Assembly (NCBI GenBank): GCA_027493525.1
Contig: JAOSKN010000003.1
Span: 1,550,001-1,614,000 of the forward strand
DNA: 64,000 bases
DNA from: Planctomycetota bacterium
GTDB lineage: Bacteria; Planctomycetota; SZUA-567; H5-PLA8
Direction of reading: 5' to 3'
Position numbers and translations under genes: made by a program. The stretch's first letter is position 1, and every line of letters begins with the position of its first letter. The notes beneath the pieces are model-generated. The model made no database searches. It was not told where the DNA came from and saw nothing but the letters and a program-made list of their open reading frames with translations. Below are positions 18,016 through 27,943 of this stretch, piece by piece.

Positions 18016-20316
18016 TCAGGCAAGTCCTGCCCGCCGGCGCAGGCTCCATTCGACGCCCAGCAGGACGACCAGCACGAGGAAGAAGACGGGGGCGTCCCAA
18101 AGATCCTTCTCCTCGATGAAGTTCGCGCCGCGGCGGCGTTCGCGCAGCAGCGCGGCCACCGCATCGGCGACCTCATCGCCCTCGGCCTCGGCGAAATACC
18201 GCCCGCCGGTGATGCGCGCCATGTCGCCAAGCAGGGCCTCGTTGAGGCCGGCGTTGTTGAACTCGACGAAGGGCCGCGTGACCGAGAAGCCGGTGACGAC
18301 CTCCTGCGCCTTGACCTTCTCGCTCTCGGCCTTCACCGTGACGAGGTAGTCGCCGTGGTCGCGCGGGGCGTAGCGCCCCTGGTAGACGCCGTCCTGGGTC
18401 AGGACCCAGGGCAATTCCAGCTCCTCCTCGTTGCCGAAAGGATCGCGGACGACGACCTTCACCGAGGCGTCGTTCACGGCCTCCAGGCTGGGGTCGAGGA
18501 CGGAGACATTGATGACCACGTGTTCGCCCTTGCTGTAGATGTCGCGGTCGAGGGTGACGGTGATCTTCTCCTTGCTGCCGACGGCCAGCCAACGGACAAG
18601 CTGCCGCCAGAACTTTTCCTGAATCTCCACGTCGGTCCCGACGGACATGCGCCAGTACCAGCTTCCGCCGGTGGCGAAGGCCGCGACGCGCCCGAGCCCG
18701 TAGTTCTGCACCGCAAGAATCGGCCGGCCGGTCTGGGGGTGCTGCCCCAGCAGCACCGCGCCGCTCTTGAGATCCTGGACGACGTTGTAGCCCTGGAGAT
18801 TCGGCACTTTGGCCCAGATCTGCCGGTTCTCGTCGGCATCGTCGTCCTGGTGCAGGATCGGATGCTTCAGCGCCTCCTCGGGGACGATCAGCTTGAAGAG
18901 ATCGGGCGAATAGGACTTCTCGGTGCGGCTGAGCGTGACCGGAAGCATCTTTTCGACGGGCGTGCCGGCGTAGCCGCCCAGATTGAAGGAGTTGACCCCG
19001 CCGAGCATGGCGAAGCCGCCGCCGCGCTCCCGAACGAATTCCTCGAGCAGCGCGAGCTGCTCCTTGGTGAAGAAACCAGACTCGATGTCCCCCAGGATGA
19101 CCGCCTCGAACTTGTAGAGCAATTCCTTGGTCTTTGGGAAGCCCTTGGCGAGTTCGGGCATGTCCTCGGCGCCCTGGATGTAGCGGTGCGCCTCGCCGCC
19201 CGTGCCGGCGCCGGTGCGCAGCCAGGAGACGATGCGGAAGTCAGGATCGCGGAAGAGCGCGCGGCGAATGAAGCGGAATTCCGTGCGCGGACTGCCCTCG
19301 ACGTAGAGCACCGGCAGTCGGTTCTCCTTGACCTCCACGACGAACTCCTGGCGGTTGTTGTCGGTGAGGCGTTCGACCGGATCGGGCTTGACGAAGACCT
19401 CGTACTTCTGGCTCCCGACTTTCTCGGGGTAGAAGCGAAAGCGGATCCGGTACATGTCCTGCCCGGGCTCGGGGCGGACTTTCATGGTCGAGAGGACGCC
19501 TTCCTCGCCGGCTTCGCGCAGATAGACGGTAAAGTCATCGGTGAAGCCCGTTGCGCGGACAGTCGCAAAGGCGTCGACGGTGGTGTTGCGGCGGACTTCG
19601 CGCGGCACGGCGACGCGAACGACCTCGTAGTCCCGGGGCGGATTAGCGCTGCCGTAGCCGACGCAGAAGAGCTTTACGTCTCGCGTCTTCAGATGCCGGG
19701 CGATGTCAAGCGGGAGGCCGCCGGTGTTGTGCCCGCCATCGCCGAGCAGCACCACGGCGGCTAGCGGTACGCCGCGCAGTTCCTGCTCCACGTCGCGAAC
19801 CGACCGGAAAAGATTGGTGCGGTCGCCCTCGGGATCCTTCAATTCCGATACGCGCAGGCGGCGCGCCTCTTCGTCGAAGCCGAAGACGCGCAGCGCGCAC
19901 TGACGGCTCAACTCGCCCGAAAGCCCGCCGTCTTCCGCCGCCCCGGCCGGGCCCAGGAGCAGTTCACGCGCGGCGGCAAAGCGGGGCCGCGAGCCGGCCG
20001 CGTCTTCGATGCTCATGCTCCGCGAGACATCCAGCATCAGCGCGACAAACGTTTCTTCGTCCTTCTGTTTGGGCAGCCGCAGCGCGGGGCCCAGCACCAT
20101 GAGCAGGAGCACGATCAGGGAGAGCGTACGCAAGGCGGTGAGGATGTTCCGCTTGCGCGCCGGGAGCGACTGGCGGCTCTGCCGGTAGAGATACCAAGCG
20201 AGCGTGGCGGCGGCCACGAGCAGCAGAAGCCGCACCTCGACCGGCATGCGCGTCGAGAAGGCGAAGCGCCCCTCGGCGTACAGTTCCCACGGATACTTGA
20301 AGAGCTTTTCGAACAT
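18016..20316 (-). CDS. Membrane protein with VWA domain and glutamine-amidotransferase-like domain
   Basis: The 766-residue protein has two N-terminal helices (about 28-44 and 62-80), then a VWA domain with MIDAS signature DVSRS (Asp96, Ser98, Ser100), RTNLF and LLGDGGHN. Sandwich domains (about 210-330) lead to an amidotransferase-like Rossmann region that starts LPVLYVEGSPRTEFRFIRRA and includes AVILGDIESGFFTKEQ and GGGFAMLGG. No catalytic Cys nucleophile elbow is evident. The C-terminus carries a further helix (FFLVLVVLLGVEW). Such VWA/amidotransferase-like proteins are widespread in planctomycetes next to MoxR, DUF58 and BatA. Here it follows the large coiled-coil gene by about 110 bases. 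It likely binds metal-dependent protein partners on the periplasmic face. Confidence 0.87.
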   Translation of the reverse strand: MFEKLFKYPWELYAEGRFAFSTRMPVEVRLLLLVAAATLAWYLYRQSRQSLPARKRNILTALRTLSLIVLLLMVLGPALRLPKQKDEETFVALMLDVSRSMSIEDAAGSRPRFAAARELLLGPAGAAEDGGLSGELSRQCALRVFGFDEEARRLRVSELKDPEGDRTNLFRSVRDVEQELRGVPLAAVVLLGDGGHNTGGLPLDIARHLKTRDVKLFCVGYGSANPPRDYEVVRVAVPREVRRNTTVDAFATVRATGFTDDFTVYLREAGEEGVLSTMKVRPEPGQDMYRIRFRFYPEKVGSQKYEVFVKPDPVERLTDNNRQEFVVEVKENRLPVLYVEGSPRTEFRFIRRALFRDPDFRIVSWLRTGAGTGGEAHRYIQGAEDMPELAKGFPKTKELLYKFEAVILGDIESGFFTKEQLALLEEFVRERGGGFAMLGGVNSFNLGGYAGTPVEKMLPVTLSRTEKSYSPDLFKLIVPEEALKHPILHQDDDADENRQIWAKVPNLQGYNVVQDLKSGAVLLGQHPQTGRPILAVQNYGLGRVAAFATGGSWYWRMSVGTDVEIQEKFWRQLVRWLAVGSKEKITVTLDRDIYSKGEHVVINVSVLDPSLEAVNDASVKVVVRDPFGNEEELELPWVLTQDGVYQGRYAPRDHGDYLVTVKAESEKVKAQEVVTGFSVTRPFVEFNNAGLNEALLGDMARITGGRYFAEAEGDEVADAVAALLRERRRGANFIEEKDLWDAPVFFLVLVVLLGVEWSLRRRAGLA

Positions 20317-20429
20317 GCGTTTGCGTTGCGGCGGCCCCGTGCGCGTGCGGTCCAGGTTCGAAGTGCGACGCCTTGACTCCCCCGCCCCGCCGATGCGGCG
20401 GGGCGTACCACGTCAACTCGCGAAGCAGC

Positions 20430-23400
20430 CTATTCCTTGGCGATCGTCTCGTAGTACTGGTTCACCATCTTGCGGTACACGATCGGACACTCTTCGCGCT
20501 GCGCATTGCTCAAACGCTGCGCCTTGAGCGTGCTCTCCAGTTTTTCTTCGAGCCGGCCCTGGACGGCCTGCAGGGTCGCCAAGTAGCGGTCCAACTCATC
20601 CTTCTTCTCTTTCTCGAAGAGCTGCCCGGTGAGGTTCTTGTTCCTGTTCAATTCCTCGCGCAGGCCCGCCTCCACCAGCCGGTCGCGTTCGAGGCGCTCC
20701 ACCAAGCGCGAGGTCATGTTGCGCAACTGTCCGGCCAGCTCTTCTTTCTCCTCTCGCGAGAACGAGCGGCGCGGCGTGGACTCGGACGGCTGCTTGCTTG
20801 CTCCAGGTTCCTTCTCGCCGGCCGGCTTGCCTTGCGCCGTCTCTTGCCCTTCGCCGGGCTTCTTTTCGCCGTCGGGCTTGCCTTGCGCGGTTTCCTTGCC
20901 TTCACCCGGCTTCTTCTCACCGTCGGGCTTACCCTGCGCGGTCTCCTTGCCTTCGCCCGGCTTCTTCTCGCCATCGGGCTTACCCTGTGCGGTCTCCTTG
21001 CCTTCGCCCGGCTTCTTCTCGCCATCGGGTTTACCCTGCGCGGTCTCCTCGCCTTCGCCCGGCTTCTTCTCGCCGTCGGGTTTACCCTGCGCGTTCTCCT
21101 CGCTTTCGCCCGGCTTCTTCTCGCCATCGGGCTTACCCTGCGCGGTCTCCTTGCCTTCGCCCGGCTTCTTCTCGCCATCGGGCTTACCCTGCGCGATCTC
21201 CTCGCCTTCACCAAGCTTCTTCTCGCCATCGGGCTTGCCTTCGCCCTCGTTCTTTTCACCCAACGGCTTGCCCTTGGCGCCTTCGTCGGCCCGCTTGGCG
21301 ATTTCGTTGGCCTGTTTGAGAGCGTTCTTAAGCTTGTCTTCCTTGTTGGTGGCCAGCGCGTCTCCGGCATTGCGGAGGGCCTGACCGACCTTATTGAGCG
21401 ACTTCTCAACCTTCTCCTGTGTCTCCTTGGCATCTTCGAGGTACTGCTGGCCGAGGTTGACGGCGGCGGTGACCATCTGGCGATTGACGTCGTCCTGGCG
21501 CAGGGTGCGCATGGCCTTGCCGATTTCCTCGGCGGTTTCCTTCTTGCCGGCCTTTTCGGCCCATTCGTGAAGCCCCTTGAGGTAATCCTCGAGGTCCTCA
21601 AGCTTCTTCTGGTTCTCGACCTGGAGCTTCGCGACGCCCTGGAGCTTCTGTTTTTCGCGTTCCTTCAAGGGCGCGTCGTCGGCGGGCTTGCCCGCGCGCT
21701 TCTCGATTTCGCTGACGACGTCCTTGGTGGCGTTGTTGATTTTGTGCTGGTCGTCGGCGACCTTGCGGGCCCGGTCGTCGGCCGCGGCGAGGGCCTTGTC
21801 GAGTTCGTTGAAACTGGAGAGGCGCAGCTTTTCGGCGGCAAGGTCCAGTTCGTCGCGCGCCTTCTGCCCTCGGGCCGCGGCGCGCTGGTCGTTCTGCTCG
21901 CCGATGTTCCGAAGCGCCTCGTCCATCTCCTTGGCGGAGTTCCGGATGTGCTCGGCGACTTCGCGGGCGGTCTCGTCGCTGGCGGGCGCCTTGCGGATCA
22001 GTTCCTCGGCGAGCTTGCGCGTCTGGTCGGCGAGGCGAGCCTGGCGATCCTGGAGCGCGCGGCGGCGCTCCTCGCGGTCGGCGCTGGCCATGTCGGTGTC
22101 ATTCTGCTTCTCGGGCCGCGCGCCTTCGTTGGGCTTCCGCTCGCCGGATTCGCCCTTGGCCTGCTGTTCGCCCTGGGGCTTGGGCTGGCCGCCTTCCTTG
22201 GCCTGCTGCTCACCCTGCGGCTTGGGCTGGCCGCCCTCCTTGGCCTGCTGCTCACCCTGCGGCTTGGGCTGGCCGCCTTCGGGCTTGGCTTGCGCGCCCT
22301 CGGGTTTCGGCGCGCCCGGATCCCGCTCGTCCTGAGGCTTCTCGTTTCGCGCGAGCTTCTCGGCCTCGTCGAGAATCTGCTGCTGTTCGCGCTTCAGTTC
22401 CTGGGCCTTTTCGCGGAGCTTCTCGGCTTCCTCCATGGGCAGCTTGCGCTGGTAGTCGGGCAGCGGGGGCTCGTCGGCCGCGACGGTGACGCCCGCGAGA
22501 TCCGGCGTTGGGATTTCCATCTTGAGGAAGCCCAGCGCTTCCTTCATGGGATCCTTCTGCGCGGCCATCCCGCCGCCGCCGGCGGTGGCCTTGTCGAGGA
22601 AGTCCAGCCCCGTCGCGACCTTTTCGAGCAGCGCCTGCGCCTTGCGCCAGCGCGCAACCGAGGTCTCGGGCTTGTTGGTCTTCAGCACGTCGATGCCCTG
22701 CTTGATGTACTCCTCGGCTTCGGCCACCAGGGCCCACTTCTCGGGGGGCATCTTGCTCTGCTTGAACTTGTGGAACTTGCGCGGGGTGCCGTCATCGTAG
22801 GTCATGGCCTGAACAAGATTGGCGCAGCGCTGGTTGTGCTCGTCATCGCCCACCTTCTCCTTCTCCACGTGGATGTTCCAGGCGACGGCGATGTACTTGA
22901 TGAGTTGCAGCGGCAGGGGTTCCGGAGGGTGCGGGTGGGGCTCGCTGGCGGGGAAGGCGCCGGCAACCTCGAGCGGGCTGACTTTGAGGTAATAGATGTC
23001 GCTGACGTAAAGCTGACCCTTCAGGTCCTTCACGGAGAGGTGGTAGAAGAGCGTGTCGCCGGCGGCCACCTTCTTGGGCAATTCGGAAAGGGCGAGCACA
23101 TGCGCGTACTCGAAGCCGCCGGGCTCGGGCTGATTGGCCAGCGCGAAGGGCACGTCCACCTTGCCCGCCTCGTCGTCGCCGTGCTGGTAATGCAGGACGA
23201 CCTCGCCCAGGCCCACGTCGTCCTGTGCGCGGACGGAGAAGGTGACTTCGGAGAGCGGGTGCGCGGAGCTGTCGCTTCCCGGCGCGAGCACCTCCAGCGT
23301 GGGAGGCTCGTCGGCGAGCGCCTTGACGTAGAAGGTCTGGCCCAGGTCGTACTCCTGCCCGTCGGCGCCGCGGACGTAGACGGTGTACCCGGCGTCCTGC

Positions 23401-24536
23401 TCGACCGGGAAGATGGCGACCGCGCCGTCTTCGCCTTCGCCCGTGAGCGGCTTCAATTCGACTTCCTTGCCGCCGTCGAAGACCAGCTTGCCGCCGGCCA
23501 GCGGGGCGTTGCCGACCGCGCGCAGGCGGACTTGCGTGCCGACCAGCGCGGTGACGTCGCCGGAGCTGCCGAACTGGGTCATGGGCTTCTGGCGCGTGTA
23601 ATTGGGCGGCGTGGCGGTCAGTTCGATGCCCTTCAGGCGCAGCGGGTCGTAGACCTCGATCCGAACGTTGTCGCTGGCCGCCGTCCCGGCCTTGGCCATC
23701 AATTCGGTCTCTTCGTTCAAGTCAGTGAGGCGCAGGGCGTAGGTGTTCAGCTCGTCCACTTCGTCCATCTGGAGGCGCTGGAACTCGATCGCGCCCTTGC
23801 CGCGGAACATGAGCGCGACCTCGCCTTCGGGAGCCCGGCTGAAGCGGACCTTCACGTCCACCGACCCGCCGCGCAGGATGCGCCGGTTGCCCGGCGCGGG
23901 CGTGACGAGTTCCACCCGGATCGGCGGCTCGGTCGAGACGTACACGCCGGCCTCGATGCGGTCCTCCTGCGTCATCTCCCAGGGCATCAGGATGCGCCGC
24001 GACTGCCGGCCGAAGAAGTCCTGGTAGCGCAGCGCGGAGACGCCGAAGACGACGAGCACCAGCGCGGCGGCGATGGCGTACTTACGCAACCGGCTCAGGT
24101 CCAGGATTTCGCCCAGGCGGAACGAGCGCGCCTGGAGCGCGGCTTCGCGGACGATCTCCTGCACGATGAAGCTGTAGATAGGCGAGGCGCCGTCCGGGTT
24201 TTTCGACCCAAACTCGGTCGCCGAAAGCAGCGCGCCGTCAAGCGCCTTGTGCCGTTCCTCGACGTAGAGCGCGACTTGGCGGTCGGGGATCTCGCGGCGC
24301 AGAGGCCGGATCACGTGCCGCCCGAAGAGGAACGCCAGCAGCCCGCCGAGCAGGGCCAGCGCCCCGACGCGCATTCCCTGCGGCCAAACGTAGGCGTAGT
24401 CCAGGAGGCTGAAGACCACGAAAAGGCCCAAGCCCTCCACGAGCACCACCGCCAGCCCTTGGAGGGCCTGCGTCTGTTTCCAGCCGCGGCGGACCTCGTC
24501 GAGATGCTGCTTCAGTTCGGAATAATGCTGCGCCAT
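20430..24536 (-). CDS. Very large membrane-anchored coiled-coil protein (DUF4175-like) with 17-residue repeats
   Basis: The 1368-residue protein has two N-terminal helices (about 25-45 and 58-75) and a third near 150-168 (YAIAAALVLVVFGVSALRY). About 450 residues of beta-rich domains follow (SVDVKVRFSRAPEGEVALMF, TPPNYTRQKPMTQFG). The second half is Lys/Glu/Gln-rich coiled coil, interrupted by three copies of a 14-residue GGQPKPQGEQQAKE unit and about nine copies of a 17-residue unit of type AQGKPDGEKKPGEGKET. The overall plan resembles DUF4175 and the large coiled-coil partners found in planctomycetal MoxR/VWA clusters. Start ATG 24536 with GGAGAGCC upstream. The 147-base gap to batA contains a TATAAG box, so an internal promoter is possible. 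An antisense 1426-codon open frame is a composition artefact. Confidence 0.82.
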   Translation of the reverse strand: MAQHYSELKQHLDEVRRGWKQTQALQGLAVVLVEGLGLFVVFSLLDYAYVWPQGMRVGALALLGGLLAFLFGRHVIRPLRREIPDRQVALYVEERHKALDGALLSATEFGSKNPDGASPIYSFIVQEIVREAALQARSFRLGEILDLSRLRKYAIAAALVLVVFGVSALRYQDFFGRQSRRILMPWEMTQEDRIEAGVYVSTEPPIRVELVTPAPGNRRILRGGSVDVKVRFSRAPEGEVALMFRGKGAIEFQRLQMDEVDELNTYALRLTDLNEETELMAKAGTAASDNVRIEVYDPLRLKGIELTATPPNYTRQKPMTQFGSSGDVTALVGTQVRLRAVGNAPLAGGKLVFDGGKEVELKPLTGEGEDGAVAIFPVEQDAGYTVYVRGADGQEYDLGQTFYVKALADEPPTLEVLAPGSDSSAHPLSEVTFSVRAQDDVGLGEVVLHYQHGDDEAGKVDVPFALANQPEPGGFEYAHVLALSELPKKVAAGDTLFYHLSVKDLKGQLYVSDIYYLKVSPLEVAGAFPASEPHPHPPEPLPLQLIKYIAVAWNIHVEKEKVGDDEHNQRCANLVQAMTYDDGTPRKFHKFKQSKMPPEKWALVAEAEEYIKQGIDVLKTNKPETSVARWRKAQALLEKVATGLDFLDKATAGGGGMAAQKDPMKEALGFLKMEIPTPDLAGVTVAADEPPLPDYQRKLPMEEAEKLREKAQELKREQQQILDEAEKLARNEKPQDERDPGAPKPEGAQAKPEGGQPKPQGEQQAKEGGQPKPQGEQQAKEGGQPKPQGEQQAKGESGERKPNEGARPEKQNDTDMASADREERRRALQDRQARLADQTRKLAEELIRKAPASDETAREVAEHIRNSAKEMDEALRNIGEQNDQRAAARGQKARDELDLAAEKLRLSSFNELDKALAAADDRARKVADDQHKINNATKDVVSEIEKRAGKPADDAPLKEREKQKLQGVAKLQVENQKKLEDLEDYLKGLHEWAEKAGKKETAEEIGKAMRTLRQDDVNRQMVTAAVNLGQQYLEDAKETQEKVEKSLNKVGQALRNAGDALATNKEDKLKNALKQANEIAKRADEGAKGKPLGEKNEGEGKPDGEKKLGEGEEIAQGKPDGEKKPGEGKETAQGKPDGEKKPGESEENAQGKPDGEKKPGEGEETAQGKPDGEKKPGEGKETAQGKPDGEKKPGEGKETAQGKPDGEKKPGEGKETAQGKPDGEKKPGEGQETAQGKPAGEKEPGASKQPSESTPRRSFSREEKEELAGQLRNMTSRLVERLERDRLVEAGLREELNRNKNLTGQLFEKEKKDELDRYLATLQAVQGRLEEKLESTLKAQRLSNAQREECPIVYRKMVNQYYETIAKE
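20790..21245. repeat. 51-bp tandem repeat, about nine units, in frame within the coiled-coil gene
   Basis: Each unit encodes 17 residues (AQGKPDGEKKPGEGKET on the minus strand). Seven central units are almost identical, and the outer two are degenerate. Synonymous third-base differences are few, so the array expanded recently or is kept uniform by recombination. Edges are approximate. Confidence 0.85.
22156..22281. repeat. 42-bp tandem repeat, three units, in frame within the coiled-coil gene
   Basis: Three consecutive units encode GGQPKPQGEQQAKE on the minus strand. The second and third differ by one or two bases. The segment forms a hydrophilic, disordered linker before the coiled-coil region. 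Confidence 0.8.
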
Positions 24537-24683
24537 GGGAGGCTCTCCGGTAAGTGGATCCGGGCTACCTTAGCTTATACACCAGCCGGACCTTCCCCGT
24601 CGCGAGGTTTAGCACGATTCGGCCTTGTAACTCCAAGAAAAATAGGGGCTTAACCGTAGGTTTGGCCTAGGCCGTCCAGGCCT

Positions 24684-26749
24684 TTAATTCCGGGAGGTGT
24701 GGTTGGCCAGCAGGTGCTCCCCCACTAGGCCCAGCAGGAGCAGGATCAGCAAGTACCAGCCCCAGGCCTGGCCCTTTTCTATCCGCTCCCGCACCTCGCC
24801 GCTGGCGGCCACCAAAACCTTCGCGCCCTCGATCTCGACCTGGCTTCCCGCCGGGTTGGAAGAGACGGCGGACCGGATCTCTTCGGGGTCGAGGACCGCC
24901 GGGTCGGACTCCTCGGGATCCAGGTTTACCGCGAAGCGCTCGATCTGCTCCCCCTGCGTCAGAACGTGCAGCCCCGGGCGGGTCGGGACGAAACTCTGGG
25001 AGCCCGCGGCGAGCGCTATCTTTTCGCCCTCGGCCGGCGTCAGTTCCCCGCCCTTTGCTTCCACGGCGAGGACCAGGGGCTGGCCGACCTGCGCGGTGGT
25101 GATGGCCTCCCCGCGCACGGCGAGGTAGCGGACGGCCTCGTGCATGAAGGGGACGAAGAGCCCGCCCTGGCGCGCGAAGTCGTTCCACTTCAGGCCCGCC
25201 GAGGAGGTGAAGAGCAGGCAGATTCCACCGCCGGGGAACTCCCGCTCCAGGAGCGCCGGGCGGCCGTCGAGGTAACGCGCGCGAACCTGCGCGGCCTGGG
25301 AATCGGTCACCATGAAGTACTCGAAGTAGCGCGCGCGGGAGAACTCGCCGCTCTGAGGCGCCGCGAAGAGCCGGAATACGCGGTGCGTGAAATCCACCTC
25401 CGCGACGGGCACTCCGTCTCCGCCGCGCGGATAATGGACGACCTCTTTGAGCCGGCAGGGCGCGAGCTTGGAGAACGAGGCGTTGAAGTCCTCCGGCGTG
25501 ACGCGATCTCCGGGGAAGAGCAGCACGCCCTTGCCGCGGCCGAGGAACTCCAGGAGCGCCTCTTCCATGCCGCCGGGGAGCCGGTTCACGTTGGTCAGGA
25601 TCACGGCATCGGCGCCCTCGAGGTCGGTGGGCTTGACCCGGTCGGGCTCGGCGGGGCGGACCTCGAAGGGCGAGCCCTCCACGGAAAGCGCGGCCCTGAG
25701 GAAAAAGGCATCGTCCTCCGACTTCTTCATCGCCGCGCCGCCGTTGACCACGAGCACCTGGATGCGCGGGAGCACGCGGACGTTGAAGTGGTATATGTCG
25801 TCCTCGGGGCAGGCGTCCTGGCCTTCCACGGCGATCGTCCCGAAGCTGTCGCCGGGCTGATCGAAGACGTGCCTGAAGCGCACGATCTCGGCGTTGTTCG
25901 GGCGCAAGTTGACGAGTTTCTCCTCGACGGCGGCGCCGTTGAAGGCCAGCACGACCTTGACACCCTCCTTGCGTTCGGCGCCGAAATTGGAGATGCGGAC
26001 GTTGAGCGCTTCGGGGCGCGGGCTGAGCACCGTGCTGCGGGGCATCGAGACCTGCGTGATCGCGACGTTCGCCGCGACGGCGTGCGTCACCGGACGGAGC
26101 GCCAGGTCCACGCCAGCGGAGAGCCGCCACTCGCCGTCGTACGCCGCCCAGCCCGAGCGCTGGAAGTCGCCGATCACGACGACCTCCTTGAGGCTGTCCT
26201 TGAACTCGTCGGCCTGGAGCAACTGGTCGGCGCGCTGGAGCGCCGCGACGAGGCCGGTGGCCCCGTAGCCGGCCTTCAGTTCGTCCAGGGCCGCGCGGAC
26301 CTGCGGCAGGTCGGCGGTGGGCGCGAGCTTCACCTGCGGCATCTGGTCGAACGCGATCAGCCCGACGCGCGTGGCGGCCGGATCGAGTTTTTCGAGCTTC
26401 TCCAGCGCCAGCTTGCGCGCCTCGTTCATCCGTTCGCCCTGGCGCATGGAGGCCGAGGCGTCCACGACCAGGAGCACAACCTTAAGGCCCTGCCCGCCCT
26501 CGCCCCCGACCCGGCCAGGAACGGCCGCGCCAGCGCGAAGGCCAACAGCAGCACCAGGGCGCAGCGCAGGAGCATCAGCAGCAGTTCGCGCAGCCGCTGC
26601 GTGCGCGTGATCTTCTGCGAGGCCCCCAGGAGGAAGCGCACCGCCGGGAAGACGATCCGCTGCACCCGATCCCGTTGCAGGATGTGAATCAGGATCGGCA
26701 CCGCGACGGCTGCCAGGCCGAGGAGATACCAGGGATTCAGAAGCGCCAT
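24684..26749 (-). CDS. batA: BatA-type aerotolerance protein with VWA domain, one-base frameshift near 26503-26513
   Basis: The start MALLNPWYLLGLAAVAVPIL and RFLLGASQKITRTQRLRELL are the classic BatA N-terminus with two helices (second in LLLMLLRCALVLLLAFALAR). After RPFLAG the frame shifts at a G3/G5 cluster of the coding strand. If one G is restored the sequence runs AGVGGEGGQGLKVVLLVVDA into a VWA domain. Its MIDAS is DASAS, with GATGL and IGDFQRSGW. A large C-terminal region with sandwich and amidotransferase-like features follows, and a final helix (WGWYLLILLLLGLVGEHLL). The corrected length is 688 residues. BatA-type proteins are membrane VWA partners of MoxR. The gene lies between DUF58 and the coiled-coil gene. 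Confidence 0.85.
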
Positions 26750-26900
26750 GCGGAAATCCCGGGATCGGCGATCGGCACGCGGCGATCGGCAACGGCGTCC
26801 CTGACCGCCCGACGCCTGGGCCTTGTCCGACTCCACCTGTTCATTTCTTCATGCCTTCCCATCAGGACCAGTTGCCGTCCACCGCTTACGGATCGACGGC

Positions 26901-27800
26901 CTAATACAGTTTGCCGCGCCGGTAAAGGTACTCGCTCAGCGCCAGTTCCATGCCCATGGAGGTATTCATGAGCTTGTAATCGACATTGAGGTCGCCGCAG
27001 CCGCGGCGGTAGGCGCCGAAGAATTCGTCGAACTTCTGCATGTAAAGCTTGCGGACCGACTGCGGCGCGACGAGGACCTTCTCGGCGCTCTCGCTGTCGG
27101 TGAATTCGGTGAGCGTGTCGAAGGGGAACTCGATCTCGTCGCGGTCCAGGACGTGGAAGACGATCACCTCGTTGCCCAGAAAGCGGAAGTGCTGGAGCGC
27201 GCCCATGACCTTGAGCGGGTCGTCGAGCAGGTCGCTGATCAGAATAACCATCCCGCGCCGGGAGAGGCTTTCGGCGAGGTGGTGCATGGGCGTGGCGATG
27301 TCCGTGTCGCCCGTGCCGGGCTCGACCTGGTCGAGCGTGGAGAGCAGGAGCTGGCGGTGCGCGGGGCTGCCGCGCGCGGGGAGCATCTGGCGGATCTCAT
27401 GGTCGAAGACCAGCAGCCCCGTCGCGTCGCGCTGCCCGATCATGAAGTACGAGAGGCACGCCGCGAGCCGGCAGGCGTACTCGAGCTTGGTCCAGCCGCT
27501 CTGGCTCCCCTTGTAGTTCATGCTGGGCGAGCAGTCGACGAGGATGTTGCAGGCGAGGTTCGTCTCTTCCTCGAACTGCTTAATGTAGTAGCGGTCGGAC
27601 TTGGCGAAGACCTTCCAGTCAACGTGCTTCACGTCGTCGCCGGGGACGTACTGCCGGTACTCGGCGAATTCCACCGAGAATCCGCGGTAGGGGCTGCGGT
27701 GCAGGCCCAGGATGAACCCCTCGACGACCGTCTTGGCGAGCATCTGCATGCTCTTGATGCGGCCGAGCGTCTCGAAGTCGAGGTACTTGAAGTCAGCCAC
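26901..27800 (-). CDS. DUF58 domain protein (VWA-like, MoxR-associated)
   Basis: The 299-residue protein shows the DUF58 signature REY-type segment (FSVEFAEYRQYVPGDDVKHVDW) at about 40-62. A degenerate VWA region follows (LVDCSPSMNYKG, with a DxSxS metal site), then GMVILISDLLDD and an arginine/aromatic C-terminus. GTG 27800 has GGAGG about eight bases upstream. DUF58 proteins are nearly always next to MoxR ATPases and are thought to be their soluble VWA substrates or adaptors. Here the usual tight MoxR-DUF58 junction is split by 624 bases that carry a four-helix-bundle gene and two heptamer arrays. No transmembrane helix is seen. Confidence 0.93.
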   Translation of the reverse strand: MADFKYLDFETLGRIKSMQMLAKTVVEGFILGLHRSPYRGFSVEFAEYRQYVPGDDVKHVDWKVFAKSDRYYIKQFEEETNLACNILVDCSPSMNYKGSQSGWTKLEYACRLAACLSYFMIGQRDATGLLVFDHEIRQMLPARGSPAHRQLLLSTLDQVEPGTGDTDIATPMHHLAESLSRRGMVILISDLLDDPLKVMGALQHFRFLGNEVIVFHVLDRDEIEFPFDTLTEFTDSESAEKVLVAPQSVRKLYMQKFDEFFGAYRRGCGDLNVDYKLMNTSMGMELALSEYLYRRGKLY

Positions 27801-27840
27801 CGTGGCGCCTCCGCACCCAGGACTGCGGGCCGGCTGCGAA

Positions 27841-27868
27841 GGACTGAGGACTGAGGACTGAGGACTGA
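27841..27868. repeat. Heptamer array, four exact GGACTGA copies
   Basis: Four perfect tandem GGACTGA units lie 41 bases upstream of the DUF58 start. The same heptamer occurs in inverted orientation at 28351-28419, on the other side of the four-helix-bundle gene. Confidence 0.9.
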
Positions 27869-27943
27869 GTAACAGCCCAGAACGCCATACTCAATTGCCG
27901 AGTTGCACGCCGGCTGCGGCAGGACGCACCGCTGCAAACCGCA

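Noticed and set aside
20373..24653. A 1426-codon open frame on the plus strand, Leu/Ala/Gly-rich
   Set aside because: It is antisense to the coiled-coil gene, whose minus-strand protein has membrane helices, in-frame repeats and family-like order. GC-rich codon bias leaves the opposite frame open.
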